A stretch of DNA of 64,000 nucleotides from CAYMUC01 sp964471865 (GCA_964471865.1 CAYYHU010000005.1:26416-90415); one strand, 5' to 3'; counted from the stretch's first letter, positions 25,091 through 34,491 are shown. Numbers and translations: made by a program. The notes: generated by a model not told the origin, from the sequence alone.

Positions 25091-26311
25091 ATGATCCGAG
25101 ACGTCGCCGATCTGGACCTGCCCCTCGTCGACACCTTCGAGGTCGGGGACCGCGCCGAACGCACCCGGCTTCAACAACAAGCCGCTCAGGAACACTGGGT
25201 GGTGCGTGGCAACCTCGGATACGCGGTCCTGCGCTACGACGACGCGGTCACGGTGCTGCGCGACAAGCGATGGCATTCGGCTGCGTCGAAGATCGCGGAG
25301 CTGTCGGGAGTCGACAATCCCGAGTTCCTTCGTCGTCGGCGGGTGTCGATCCTGACCGCGGAGGGTGACGAACACACCCGGCTGCGACGGTTGGTGGCTC
25401 CCGCGTTCTCACCACGTGCCGCTGATCGCCTGCGGCCCTTCATGCGCGAGGTCATGAACGGCCTCATCGACGAGATCGCCCACACGGGCTCATGCGATGC
25501 GGTGGCGTCGATCTGCGACCCCTATCCGATCCCGGTGATCTGTGAACTGCTCGGCGCCCCGGCGAGCGATTGGCAGTCGTTCAGTCGTTGGGCCACCGAT
25601 GTGCTCAAGATCTTCGATTTCAACCTCAACGTCGATCTACCCGTGATCATGGCCGCCCAGGACGAACTCGAGGCGTACACCTTGGATCTGATCTCGGCGC
25701 GACGCGATCGGCCCGGAGACGACCTTCTCACGGCATTGATCGCAGCCGAGGAAGCCGGCGACCGTTTGTCCCCCACCGAACTCGTGGTCATGGTCGAAGC
25801 CGTCATCCTCGGAGGAACCGACACCACCCGCAATCAGCTCGGGCTCGCTTTGGCGCTCTTTGCCGAACACCCCGATCAATGGGCCTTGCTCGGCGAACGC
25901 CCCGAACTCGCAGCCCGAGCCGTCGAAGAAGTGATGAGGGTGGCGGGGGCGGTGCGAGGAACGGGCCGCATCGCGAGTGAGGACATCGTGATGCGCGATG
26001 TGCGCTTCCCGGCGGGAACGCTCGTGGGTACGAGCCTCGCCACCGCCAATCGGGACCCGAGTGTGTTCCCCGACCCCGATCGTTTCGACATCACCCGCGA
26101 GCCCGTCGGCCAGCCCCAGCTCACCTTCGGGTCCGGCATCCACTACTGCCTCGGGGCCTCCTTGGCGCGCGCCGAGCTTCAAGAAGCGTTGCCACTGCTC
26201 GCACAACGGCTTCCCGGTCTGCGTCTCGATGGTGAGGTCCGATACAAATCGGCACTCGCGGGAATCTTCGGACCCACCGACTTGCCGATCGCGTTCGATC
26301 CCGCACCCTGA
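25091..26311 (+). CDS. Cytochrome P450
   Basis: 406 residues, soluble class I bacterial P450. The I helix has LGGTDTTRNQ, the K helix EEVMR (Glu/Arg pair), and the heme loop FGSGIHYCLGASLAR with the proximal cysteine. It would hydroxylate a hydrophobic substrate using electrons from a separate ferredoxin and reductase, which are not encoded nearby. The next gene (an F420-type oxidoreductase) follows within 26 bases on the same strand and may act in the same pathway. Substrate is unknown. Confidence 0.93.
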   Translation: MIRDVADLDLPLVDTFEVGDRAERTRLQQQAAQEHWVVRGNLGYAVLRYDDAVTVLRDKRWHSAASKIAELSGVDNPEFLRRRRVSILTAEGDEHTRLRRLVAPAFSPRAADRLRPFMREVMNGLIDEIAHTGSCDAVASICDPYPIPVICELLGAPASDWQSFSRWATDVLKIFDFNLNVDLPVIMAAQDELEAYTLDLISARRDRPGDDLLTALIAAEEAGDRLSPTELVVMVEAVILGGTDTTRNQLGLALALFAEHPDQWALLGERPELAARAVEEVMRVAGAVRGTGRIASEDIVMRDVRFPAGTLVGTSLATANRDPSVFPDPDRFDITREPVGQPQLTFGSGIHYCLGASLARAELQEALPLLAQRLPGLRLDGEVRYKSALAGIFGPTDLPIAFDPAP

Positions 26312-26336
26312 GCCTCACTCGCGTAGCGTCACCGAC

Positions 26337-27374
26337 ATGCGCGAACTGAAACTCGGATACAACACCGGCTACTGGGGCAGCGGTCCCCCGGCGGGAGTGA
26401 TGGAAGCGATCGCCGAGGCTGAACGGCTCGGTTATTCGAGCATCTGGACCGCGGAGGCCTACGGCAGCGATGCCCTCACCCCGCTGGCCTGGTGGGGGGC
26501 GCACACCTCGACGGTGCAACTGGGCACAGCGATCATTCAGATGAGCGCTCGGACCCCCTCGGCGACCGCGATGGCGGCGATGACGATGGACCATCTCTCG
26601 GGTGGTCGTTTCATCCTCGGACTGGGCGCGTCAGGACCCCAGGTGGTCGAAGGCTGGTACGGCCAGCCCTATCCCAAGCCGCTCGCACGCACCCGCGAGT
26701 ACATCGAGATCGTGCGGCGCATCATTCGGCGCGAGGAGCCCGTGGACTTCCACGGCGAGTTCTACGACCTGCCGTTCCAGGGTGGCGCCGGACTCGGCAA
26801 GCCCCTCAAGAGCACGATCCACCCGTTGCGCACCGAGATCCCGATCTACCTCGGTGCCGAAGGTCCCAAGAACGTGGCGCTGTGCGCGGAACTCTGCGAC
26901 GGTTGGCTGCCGTTGTTCTTCTCCCCCAAAGAAGACGCCTTCTATCGCCAGTGCCTGGCCGAAGGCTTCGATCGCTCTGGGGAACCCGGCAAGGCGGATC
27001 GTTTCGATGTGGCCTCCACCGTGATGATCATCCCCGGTGACGACGCCGAGAAATGCGCCGATTTCGTGCGACCCTTCCTGGCGCTCTATGCCGGCGGTAT
27101 GGGAGCGCGAGGCGCCAACTTCCACTTCGAAGTCTTCGCTCGGATGGGATACGAGGATGTGGCGCTCAAGGTGCAGGATCTCTATCTCGCTGGCAAGAAG
27201 CAAGAGGCCGCAGCGGCGATTCCTCTCGCCATGGTCGAAGACGTGGCCCTCGTGGGTCCGCCCGACAAGATTCGTGACGAACTCGCCGCCTGGCGTGAAA
27301 CCTGTATCACGACCTTCCTCGTGAGCGGTCCCGCTCAGGTGTTGCCGCTGTACGCGGATCTGATCCTGGGTTAG
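26337..27374 (+). CDS. LLM-class F420-dependent oxidoreductase
   Basis: 345 residues of the luciferase-like monooxygenase fold, the branch that generally uses coenzyme F420 in actinobacteria. Typical parts are LKLGYNTGYWGSG at the start, AERLGYSSIWTAEAYGSDAL, LGTAIIQMSARTPSATAMAA, and GGRFILGLGASGPQVVEGWYG. Members catalyse hydride transfer on diverse substrates; the exact reaction is not visible. I took the ATG at 26337 because the frame upstream is antisense-like filler through the P450 gene. Use of F420 rather than FMN is inferred from the subgroup. Confidence 0.88.
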   Translation: MRELKLGYNTGYWGSGPPAGVMEAIAEAERLGYSSIWTAEAYGSDALTPLAWWGAHTSTVQLGTAIIQMSARTPSATAMAAMTMDHLSGGRFILGLGASGPQVVEGWYGQPYPKPLARTREYIEIVRRIIRREEPVDFHGEFYDLPFQGGAGLGKPLKSTIHPLRTEIPIYLGAEGPKNVALCAELCDGWLPLFFSPKEDAFYRQCLAEGFDRSGEPGKADRFDVASTVMIIPGDDAEKCADFVRPFLALYAGGMGARGANFHFEVFARMGYEDVALKVQDLYLAGKKQEAAAAIPLAMVEDVALVGPPDKIRDELAAWRETCITTFLVSGPAQVLPLYADLILG

Positions 27375-27478
27375 ATCTGGGGGGTTGCGTCTGCGGGGCT
27401 CGGCCTGCGGGGCGAGGTCTGTGGGACGCGCTTCGGTCGGATCGGCGTCACCGGCTCACCATCGTGTGGTCGGCGCGC

Positions 27479-27649
27479 TCAGTCGCAACAGGAATCGCGC
27501 CAACCACACGAACCACAACGGAAATGGGCGTGTTCGGGATGCAGAGCTCCCCCACACAGCGGACACTCGGGAAAAACACCGAAGCGAGATCGCTCGACGC
27601 CACAGGTCGCAGCAGTCGTGGTGGGCGGGACAGGACTCGCAGCCTCCAT
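27479..27649 (-). CDS. Small zinc-ribbon protein
   Basis: 56 residues: a Thr/Pro-rich start, then PECPLCGGAL and FRCGSCGWRDSCCD to the stop. Two CxxCG knuckles 16 residues apart form a probable zinc ribbon, and the protein ends at a further cysteine pair (SCCD). Similar short CxxCG...CGxxxDC proteins are widespread and unnamed in actinobacteria. It is divergent from the MFS gene and lies downstream of a converging oxidoreductase. Its tight cysteine spacing makes it a good gene despite its size. Function unknown. Confidence 0.7.
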   Translation of the reverse strand: MEAASPVPPTTTAATCGVERSRFGVFPECPLCGGALHPEHAHFRCGSCGWRDSCCD

Positions 27650-27693
27650 GCCCCTAGTGTGGCTCGCTGACGCCACTCGTGGCGGGACCATCG

Positions 27694-28989
27694 ATGCTCA
27701 AGACCCCCCGTACTCCCCGACCGGGCTCGGCCCGGGCCGCGCTCGCCCACCGGGACTTTCGCACCCTGTGGACGGGAATGTTCGCGTCCAACATCGGGAC
27801 TTGGATCCAAAACGTCGTCCTTCCGGCATATGTCTACGACCGCACCGGAGCGGCATGGGCGGTGGGTCTCATGGTGTTCGCCCAACTCGGCCCCATGTTG
27901 CTGTTGTCCCTTCTCGCCGGCGTGGTCGCCGACCGGGTCGACAGGCGCCGCATCCTGTTCGTGGGCCTGCTGGCTCAGATGGTGCTCTCGGTGGGATTGT
28001 TCGCCCTCGTAGCCTCGGAGGCCGCGCTCGCAGCGCTGATCGCTGTGCAAGCCGGGGTCGGCATCGCGAACGCCTTCGCCGGCCCCGCCTACTCGGCGGC
28101 TCTGCCGGCACTGGTCGGTCCTCGGGATCTCAAAGGAGCGATCGCTCTCAACTCGGTGCAGTTGAACGGCGCTCGGGTCATCGGTCCCGTCATCGCCGCG
28201 ATCCTCGCCACCTGGGGGGTCACGACCTCTCAGTTGTTGCTGGTCAACGCGGCGACATATCTGTTCGTGATCGCCGCGTTGATGCGTCTGCATCTGGGTG
28301 TACCCGCCGGTGTCGACACTGGCGAACAGGGGTGGGCCCGGCTGTCCTCGGGGATTCGCATCGTGCGCCAGCGCGCCGATCTGCGCCGACTCCTCGTGAC
28401 CATGGCGTCATTTTCATTGATCTCGTTGCCCTATATCGGGTTGTTCCCCGCTGTGGCGGAAGAGAACTTCGGGATCGCGGCCCGCTCGAGCACGTTCAAA
28501 TGGCTGTACGCCGTGTGGGGGTCTGGGGCTCTCGTGGGAGCCTTGGCGGTGGGGACCGTGCTCGTGGGTTGGGACACCCGCCGGGTGATCCGACGGGGCT
28601 TTGGCGCCTTCGCGGTGCTGCTGGCCGCGTTCGCGGTCGTGTCATCACCGGTCGCCGCCTTCGTGATCGGTTTCGGTCTCGGCGCGGCATATTTCGCCAC
28701 GACGACGGCCTTGTTGACCCTCGTGCAGGCCCGCATCGCCGATCACGAACGGGGTCGGGTGATGTCGTTGTGGTTCATGGCCTTTGGCGGCACCGTCCCG
28801 GTGGGCAACCTGATCTTTGCGCCCGTCGTCGACGCAGCAGGCGCCCGCGGGGTACTCCTTCTCGGCGCGATGTGGGCCGCGATCCTCGTGTGGGCCTGTG
28901 ACATGGTCCGACTCGACGCCCGGTCGGGTCGGCGAGACTCAGATCTCGAGGAGTCGCTCGACGACCCGTTCGAGCCGCGCCACGCGTGA
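27694..28989 (+). CDS. MFS transporter (MFS_3/enterobactin-exporter-like)
   Basis: 431 residues from the ATG at 27694 (a GTG at 27679 is the alternative). About twelve membrane helices; HRDFRTLWTGMFASNIGTWIQNV is the family-typical start and DRVDRRRILFVG the loop 2-3 motif. This branch exports siderophores, drugs or metabolites by proton exchange. The charged C-terminal tail runs 51 bases into the converging murF gene, which is unusual but the murF reading is unaffected. Substrate is not identifiable. Confidence 0.88.
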   Translation: MLKTPRTPRPGSARAALAHRDFRTLWTGMFASNIGTWIQNVVLPAYVYDRTGAAWAVGLMVFAQLGPMLLLSLLAGVVADRVDRRRILFVGLLAQMVLSVGLFALVASEAALAALIAVQAGVGIANAFAGPAYSAALPALVGPRDLKGAIALNSVQLNGARVIGPVIAAILATWGVTTSQLLLVNAATYLFVIAALMRLHLGVPAGVDTGEQGWARLSSGIRIVRQRADLRRLLVTMASFSLISLPYIGLFPAVAEENFGIAARSSTFKWLYAVWGSGALVGALAVGTVLVGWDTRRVIRRGFGAFAVLLAAFAVVSSPVAAFVIGFGLGAAYFATTTALLTLVQARIADHERGRVMSLWFMAFGGTVPVGNLIFAPVVDAAGARGVLLLGAMWAAILVWACDMVRLDARSGRRDSDLEESLDDPFEPRHA

Positions 28990-30291
28990 ACCTTTGACCA
29001 GGACGGCATCCCCGGCGCCGAGATCCGACAGCGCCGGATGCTCCATCACGTTCTGGGAACTCCAGGGTTCGAGCCCGTATAAGTCGGTGTCCACGGCGAT
29101 GATGGTGATGTCGCGCGTCGCGGCGTAGCGCGCCACGCCACGATGAGCCTCCGAGGGATCGGCGAGTTCGGCCATGAGCCCCAGAATCGCCACCCGGCGA
29201 GAGGCGGGCAACGCGACCAAGGTGTCGAGGGCAGCTCGCATCGAATGCGGATTCGCGTTGTAGGTGTCGTCGAGTACGCGAACACCACTCGCAGTGGTGC
29301 GCAACCGGGAACGACCCGGAGCCACGACCACATCCCCCAGCGCCGCCATGGCCGCCGCGAGGTCCACGTCGAGCACTCCGGCCACAGTGAGCGCAGCGGC
29401 CGCGTTGAGACCCATATGCGCACCCGTCACGACAAGCCGTCCCGTCACCGAGCCCCATGGGGTCCCCACCGTGATCTCGGGTCGAGCCTCAGCATCGAGT
29501 TGAAGCGCCAGGATCTCGACGTCATGACCGCCGCGTCCACCCAGGGCGGCCGACAGGCCATAGGTCAGCACCCGCGCCGAGGTCCGCGTCCGCATCGCCG
29601 CGACTCGTTCGTCATCTCCACACAACACCGCCGTCCCGCCAGAGTTGAGGGATTCGACGAGTTCGCCTTTGGCTTGCGCGACCCCGTCCAGTCCGCCCAC
29701 CCGACCGGTATGGGCCTCGGCCACCGAGGTCACGACCGCGACCTGGGGACGAGCGAGATCACAAAGCCGGGCGATCTCGCCGAAGCCTCGCATTCCCATC
29801 TCCACCACCAAGGCTTGGACATCGTCGGGACTGTTCAACAACGTCACGGGTAGACCCCAGTCGTTGTTGTACGAGGCTGGAGAGGCCCAGGTCTCCCAGC
29901 GGGCGCCGACCGCGGCCCGGGTCAGATCCTTGGTCGAGGTCTTGCCCACCGATCCCGTGATTCCCACGACCCGGTCACCGAGGGCCGCGTCGAGGCGATC
30001 ACGCGCCCACCGGGCCAGATGGCCAAGAGCAGTCTGAACGTCATCGACCTCGATCGCGGTTCCGGGTCCGTGACGGTGACCTCGAGCGAGCAGATGCGCG
30101 TGGGCTCCGCGGGCGTGAGCATCCTCGAGGAACTCGTGACCATCACGTCCCCCCTCGCTCGCCGGCACCGGCACGAACAAAGCCCCCGGGACCACGAGGC
30201 GTGAGTCGAAGGTCGCCCCGACACAGTCGATGTCGGAACCGATCAGGTGACCGCCTGTCGCTGTCGCCACCTCGGCTGCGGTGAACTTCAC
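28939..30291 (-). CDS. murF: UDP-MurNAc-tripeptide-D-Ala-D-Ala ligase
   Basis: 450 residues from a GTG at 30291. The Mur ligase P-loop is GITGSVGKTSTKD, the central domain has YNNDWGLPVTLLN, and the C-terminal domain holds LDDTYNANPHSMRAAL. MurF adds D-Ala-D-Ala to UDP-MurNAc-tripeptide, finishing the cytoplasmic peptidoglycan precursor. The frame is open further upstream, but those codons lie in the promoter region shared with ddl. Divergent ddl, 58 bases away, makes the dipeptide MurF uses, so the pair likely shares control. Confidence 0.93.
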   Translation of the reverse strand: MKFTAAEVATATGGHLIGSDIDCVGATFDSRLVVPGALFVPVPASEGGRDGHEFLEDAHARGAHAHLLARGHRHGPGTAIEVDDVQTALGHLARWARDRLDAALGDRVVGITGSVGKTSTKDLTRAAVGARWETWASPASYNNDWGLPVTLLNSPDDVQALVVEMGMRGFGEIARLCDLARPQVAVVTSVAEAHTGRVGGLDGVAQAKGELVESLNSGGTAVLCGDDERVAAMRTRTSARVLTYGLSAALGGRGGHDVEILALQLDAEARPEITVGTPWGSVTGRLVVTGAHMGLNAAAALTVAGVLDVDLAAAMAALGDVVVAPGRSRLRTTASGVRVLDDTYNANPHSMRAALDTLVALPASRRVAILGLMAELADPSEAHRGVARYAATRDITIIAVDTDLYGLEPWSSQNVMEHPALSDLGAGDAVLVKGSRVARLERVVERLLEI

Positions 30292-30349
30292 GTCGCAGAA
30301 CGCTAGCGATGCCGGTCGAGTCGATGCGTGACCCACTACCGTGCGGCAC

Positions 30350-31432
30350 ATGTCCCCCGCACCCACCCAGATCGTGGTGCTCTATGGCGGTCGGTCCGCC
30401 GAACACGATGTCAGTCGGGTGAGCGCAGCGCGAGTGGTCGCCGCTCTCGACCCCGAGCGGTATCGGGTGGTGCGAATCGGTATCGATCGAGACGGCCGCT
30501 GGTGGCACGATCCGAGCCCGCCAGGGCCGCTGTGCGACCAGGGTCTTGCGGTCACCGGCGATCCGATTCCCCTCGGCACATTTCCCGATGACGGCGGCGA
30601 CGGCGACCGAGTCGTGTTTCCCCTCGTGCACGGACCCCAGGGTGAGGACGGGACTCTTCAAGGCCTGTTGGAACTCGCAGATGTCGCCTATGTGGGATCC
30701 GGGGTGCTCGCCAGTGCGATGTGCATGGACAAGGCCACGACCAAAGCCGTACTCGGCGCTGCCGGTATCGCCCAGGTGCGCTACCGGGTGATGCGTCGAC
30801 GCGAGTTCGGCCCGACCGATGCCGCCCATCATCTCGATGAGGCCGATACCGCCAGCATCCTCGACGATCTCGGACCGGTGGTGTTCGTGAAACCGGCGAA
30901 CATGGGGTCATCGGTCGGTGTCACCCGGGTGTCGGACCCCGCGGATCTCGCCATGGCGCTCGAGACGGCATGGCGCTATGACTCCACCGCCCTGATCGAA
31001 CAGGCCGCCGATCCAGCCCGGGAGATCGAAGTTGCCGTACTCGGTAACGACAGCCCTCGGGCCACGACCCCTGGCGAGATCGTGCCGGGTGCCGCGTTCT
31101 ACGACTACGAGGACAAGTACGTCACCGACGCTGCCACCCTGATCGTTCCCGCACCGATTCCCGATGCCGTCGCCACCCAGGCCCGACGTCTCGCCCTCGA
31201 GGCCTACGAGATCCTGGGATGCGCGGGACTGGCCCGAGTTGACTTCCTCTACGAGGAGGGTGGACGCGGTCTCTTGGTCTCAGAGATCAACACGATGCCC
31301 GGATTCACGCCCATCTCGATGTATCCGCGACTCTGGGCCCATGACGGACTCGCGTATCCCGATTTGCTCGATGAACTGATCCGTTTGGCGGGCGAACGCC
31401 ACCGGGTTCGCCGGCGCGTCACCGAGCGCTAA
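30350..31432 (+). CDS. ddl: D-alanine-D-alanine ligase
   Basis: 360 residues from the ATG at 30350 (GTG at 30341 possible). ATP-grasp enzyme: VVLYGGRSAEHDVS at the N terminus, MDKATTKAVLGAAGI at the ATP lid, VFVKPANMGSSVGVTRV, and the metal-binding VSEINTMPGFTPISMYPRLW. It joins two D-alanines for peptidoglycan synthesis. Ddl enzymes of the D-Ala-D-Ala type keep a Tyr at the omega loop; YEDKYVTD is consistent. It faces away from murF, and the TetR gene converges on its end. Confidence 0.94.
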   Translation: MSPAPTQIVVLYGGRSAEHDVSRVSAARVVAALDPERYRVVRIGIDRDGRWWHDPSPPGPLCDQGLAVTGDPIPLGTFPDDGGDGDRVVFPLVHGPQGEDGTLQGLLELADVAYVGSGVLASAMCMDKATTKAVLGAAGIAQVRYRVMRRREFGPTDAAHHLDEADTASILDDLGPVVFVKPANMGSSVGVTRVSDPADLAMALETAWRYDSTALIEQAADPAREIEVAVLGNDSPRATTPGEIVPGAAFYDYEDKYVTDAATLIVPAPIPDAVATQARRLALEAYEILGCAGLARVDFLYEEGGRGLLVSEINTMPGFTPISMYPRLWAHDGLAYPDLLDELIRLAGERHRVRRRVTER

Positions 31433-31516
31433 ACGCCGCTCTCGGGCCCCGAAGAGGACGACGATGACGAACCGATCTCCGGAACCGAGCCCAGGGGCGG
31501 CACTCACGAGCCAGGT

Positions 31517-32116
31517 TCAGGGGCTGAGCGCAGCGGCGAGAAAGCGAGCGAGTTCATCTCGCAGATGACGCAATCCGGCCAGGTCGGCTCGCCAGTCCAC
31601 CGCGGCGAGTAGCACCGGTTCGGTGGCGATCCCCGTCACCGTGGCATACACCAACGCCACCAACAGTCCCGGATCCCCCTGTCGAACCCGGCCTCGCTCC
31701 ATCTCGGTGGCCAGATAGGCCGTGGCAGCGTCGAGCAATGGCCGCACAGCCGATACGAGATGTTCGGCATGACCAGGTGAGAACCGCCCCACTTCGCGGA
31801 CCAGACCCAACAGCGCCGGACGACGGATCGCCGGTCGAAATGCGGCTCGCACCACCGCATCGATCCGGGCGAGAGGTTCGTCAGGAGCGGCGCGCACAGC
31901 GGCCTCGACTACCGAAGTGAGCTCGGCGGCCACGGCGTCGATCACCCCGTCGACGAGATCGTCCTTGGAGGGAAACCAGTACAGGAGGGTTTGTTTGCGG
32001 ACCCCGACGCGACCGGCGATCTCATCGAGTGAGGTGGCGTCCACCCCGCGGCGCCCGAACAGATCGATCGCCGCGTCGAGAATGCGCGAACGGGTGGCAC
32101 CGGGAGACGCAGGCAT
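31517..32116 (-). CDS. TetR-family regulator of the adjacent lipid cluster
   Basis: 199 residues. The N-terminal helix-turn-helix (TRSRILDAAIDLFGRRGVDAT, SLDEIAGRVGVRKQTLLYWF) is a clear TetR DNA-binding domain; the rest is an all-helical ligand domain. It runs divergently from the reductase gene with only 29 bases between starts, and that gap carries a perfect 16-bp palindrome, so it most likely represses both itself and the operon. Fatty acyl-CoAs or related lipids are common ligands of such regulators, but the actual inducer is unknown. Confidence 0.92.
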   Translation of the reverse strand: MPASPGATRSRILDAAIDLFGRRGVDATSLDEIAGRVGVRKQTLLYWFPSKDDLVDGVIDAVAAELTSVVEAAVRAAPDEPLARIDAVVRAAFRPAIRRPALLGLVREVGRFSPGHAEHLVSAVRPLLDAATAYLATEMERGRVRQGDPGLLVALVYATVTGIATEPVLLAAVDWRADLAGLRHLRDELARFLAAALSP

Positions 32117-32121
32117 GACTC

Positions 32122-32137
32122 TCTACCATATGGTAGA
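32122..32137. promoter_or_regulatory. Probable TetR operator (perfect 16-bp palindrome)
   Basis: TCTACCATATGGTAGA is a perfect palindrome centred at 32129/32130, in the 29 bases between the TetR ATG and the reductase GTG. Length, symmetry and position are those of a TetR-family operator; binding here would block both promoters. Confidence 0.75.
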
Positions 32138-32145
32138 CAAAGAGG

Positions 32146-34491
32146 GTGATCGCCGAATCGCTCGCCGGGCGTCGCATCGCCGTGACCGGGGCCACCGGAT
32201 TCGTGGGGACCGCGCTCGTGGAACGGTTGCTGCGCAGCGTTCCCGACTGCGACATCGTGCTGATCGTTCGCGACGGCCGACGAACACCGGCTGGGGAACG
32301 GGCCCGGCGCGAGATCTTCCGCAACGACGCCTTCGACCGGCTCCGCGAAACCGCCATGTCAGACACCGCTTCGGATGCCGAAACCTTCGACGCCATGATC
32401 GCTCGACGGGTCACCACGATCGCTGGTGATGTCGGCGTGGATGGACTCGGCCTCGACGATGAGGGCCGACGGATCCTTGCCACCTGTGACACGGTGATCC
32501 ATTCCGCGGCCACGGTGTCGTTCGACTCCCCGTTGGATTCCGCGGTCGAGGTCAACCTCCTCGGCCCCACCCGCATCGTGCAGACCCTCACCGCGCTCGG
32601 GGTCACACCCCATCTGGTCGCGGTGAGCACCTGTTACGTCGCTGGGAACCGCCGAGGACACGCACCAGAACAACTCGTCTCGGAGGGACCCTTCGATCTC
32701 GGTCTCGACTGGCGCGACGAGGTTGCGGCGGCTCGGCGCCTCCGCAGCGATGCCGAGGCCGAGAGCCGGACCCCCGATCGTCTCGCCGGGTTCCGTGGGG
32801 ACGCGCGCAACGAACTCGGCGCTGCAGGCGCGCCGGCTCTGGCCGGCAAGACCGAACAGTTCCGCCAACGCTGGGTTCAGGATCGCCTCGTCGCAGCCGG
32901 ACGAGCACGCGCCGCCAGCGTCGGCTGGCCCGACGCGTACGCGTTCACCAAGGCCCTGGGCGAACAGGCCCTCGTCGAGAGTCGCGGCGCGGTGCCGGTC
33001 TCGATCGTTCGTCCCTCGATCATCGAATCCGCATGGGCGGAACCGCGACCGGGCTGGATCCGCGGTTTTCGTATGGCCGAGCCGGTGATCATCTCCTATG
33101 CCCGCGGTCTGCTCAAGGAGTTCCCCGGCGTTCCCGAAGGCACGATCGACGTGATTCCCGTCGACATCGTCGTCGCCGCGATCATCGCCGTGGCCGCTGC
33201 GGGCCCGGAGGACGCACCCCTCATCACCCAGGTGGCCTCGGGTAGCACCAACCCGCTCAAGTACCGCACGCTGGTGGACAACGTTCGGGACTTCTTCACC
33301 GCTCGACCGATCTATGACGCCAAAGGTCAACCCATCGAGGTTCCGGACTGGAACTTTCCGGGCCGGGGTCGGGTGCAGGGGCAACTCACCCGAGCCAAGA
33401 CCATCATCACCCGCACCGAGAAAGTGCTCCATCAACTCCCGTTGCGAGGAACCCAAGCGTCCTGGTCGGCGACCTTGGACACCAAGCGCACCGAGGTGGA
33501 ACGGGCTCTTGAATACGTGGAGCTCTACGGTCTCTACACCGAATGTGAAGCGATCTACGGCGTGGACCGGCTGCTCGAGTTGTGGGAGCGTCTCGACGAA
33601 ACCGACCGTGAGACCTTCGCGTTCGATCCTCGCATCGTGGACTGGCCGACCTACATCCACGAGATCCATCTGCCCTCGGTGGTGCATCACGCCCGGGTCA
33701 AGACCACACCCGGGCGCAGCGTCAACGACCGCCGGGACCGCCTTCGCCGCAACGTGTTGGCACCCGAACGCCGCATCGCCGCGTTCGATCTCGAAAACAC
33801 CCTGATCGCATCCAATGTCGTGGAGAGCTATTCCTGGTTCGCAACGCGTCACCTCGACACCCGAGACCGGTTCCGGTACGTCATGAAGACCCTCGCCGAG
33901 GCCCCCGGGCTGTTGGCGATGGATCGGCGCGACCGCGGTGACTTCCTGCGGATGTTCTATCGACGCTACGACAACGCCCCGATCGAACAGATCGAAACCG
34001 ATGCCCGGGAACTCCTCACCCAGATCATCCTGGTGAAGTCCTTCCCCGATGGCATCCGCCGAGTCCGCGAGCATCGCGCCCAGGGTCACAAGACGATCCT
34101 CATCACCGGGGCACTCGACTTCGCCGTGGAAGGTCTGCGGCCACTGTTCGACGAAATCGTCGCCGCCTCGATGACTCGACGTCCTGATGGCACCTTCAGC
34201 GGCGAGTTGGCCCAGGTCCCCCCGACGGGTGAAACCCGGGCCCAGATCCTCGCCGACTATTGCGCCCAAGAAGGCGCCGAACTCGCCCAATGCGTCGCCT
34301 ATGCCGATTCCACGAGCGATCTACCCTTGCTCGAAGCGGTCGGATTCCCGGTGGCGGTGAACCCCGAAACCCGTCTCGCTGCCATCGCTCGCAAACGGGG
34401 CTGGCTGGTCGAACACTGGTCCAAGGCCCCGGGCGGTCCCCGACGACTGCTGCCCATCGAGGCTCGGGTCCCCACTCGGAGCAGGTCATGA
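32146..34491 (+). CDS. Fatty acyl-CoA reductase fused to a HAD-like domain
   Basis: 781 residues, apparently two enzymes in one chain. Residues 10-360 are an extended SDR/NAD-binding reductase as in alcohol-forming fatty acyl-CoA reductases: TGATGFVG (14-21), Ser161 (AVSTCYV) and Tyr265-Lys269 (YAFTK). About 440-520 resembles the FAR C-terminal (sterile) region (WPTYIHEIHLPSVVHH). Residues 540-770 are an HAD-IB domain with LITGALD (motif II) and YADSTSDLPLL (Asp721, Asp725). Motif I reads FDLENT, with Glu550 where a phosphatase has its second Asp, so phosphatase activity is doubtful. The GTG start is set by the family N terminus; it lies right after a purine-rich run. It leads the operon, overlapping the next gene by ATGA. 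Confidence 0.9.
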   Translation: MIAESLAGRRIAVTGATGFVGTALVERLLRSVPDCDIVLIVRDGRRTPAGERARREIFRNDAFDRLRETAMSDTASDAETFDAMIARRVTTIAGDVGVDGLGLDDEGRRILATCDTVIHSAATVSFDSPLDSAVEVNLLGPTRIVQTLTALGVTPHLVAVSTCYVAGNRRGHAPEQLVSEGPFDLGLDWRDEVAAARRLRSDAEAESRTPDRLAGFRGDARNELGAAGAPALAGKTEQFRQRWVQDRLVAAGRARAASVGWPDAYAFTKALGEQALVESRGAVPVSIVRPSIIESAWAEPRPGWIRGFRMAEPVIISYARGLLKEFPGVPEGTIDVIPVDIVVAAIIAVAAAGPEDAPLITQVASGSTNPLKYRTLVDNVRDFFTARPIYDAKGQPIEVPDWNFPGRGRVQGQLTRAKTIITRTEKVLHQLPLRGTQASWSATLDTKRTEVERALEYVELYGLYTECEAIYGVDRLLELWERLDETDRETFAFDPRIVDWPTYIHEIHLPSVVHHARVKTTPGRSVNDRRDRLRRNVLAPERRIAAFDLENTLIASNVVESYSWFATRHLDTRDRFRYVMKTLAEAPGLLAMDRRDRGDFLRMFYRRYDNAPIEQIETDARELLTQIILVKSFPDGIRRVREHRAQGHKTILITGALDFAVEGLRPLFDEIVAASMTRRPDGTFSGELAQVPPTGETRAQILADYCAQEGAELAQCVAYADSTSDLPLLEAVGFPVAVNPETRLAAIARKRGWLVEHWSKAPGGPRRLLPIEARVPTRSRS

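Noticed and set aside
31433..31516. Small gene between ddl and the TetR gene
   Set aside because: Only 84 bases with no convincing start, and both neighbours end here.
32359..34290. 643-codon open frame antisense to the fatty acyl-CoA reductase
   Set aside because: No domain features and composition of a shadow frame; the plus-strand gene has clear catalytic motifs.
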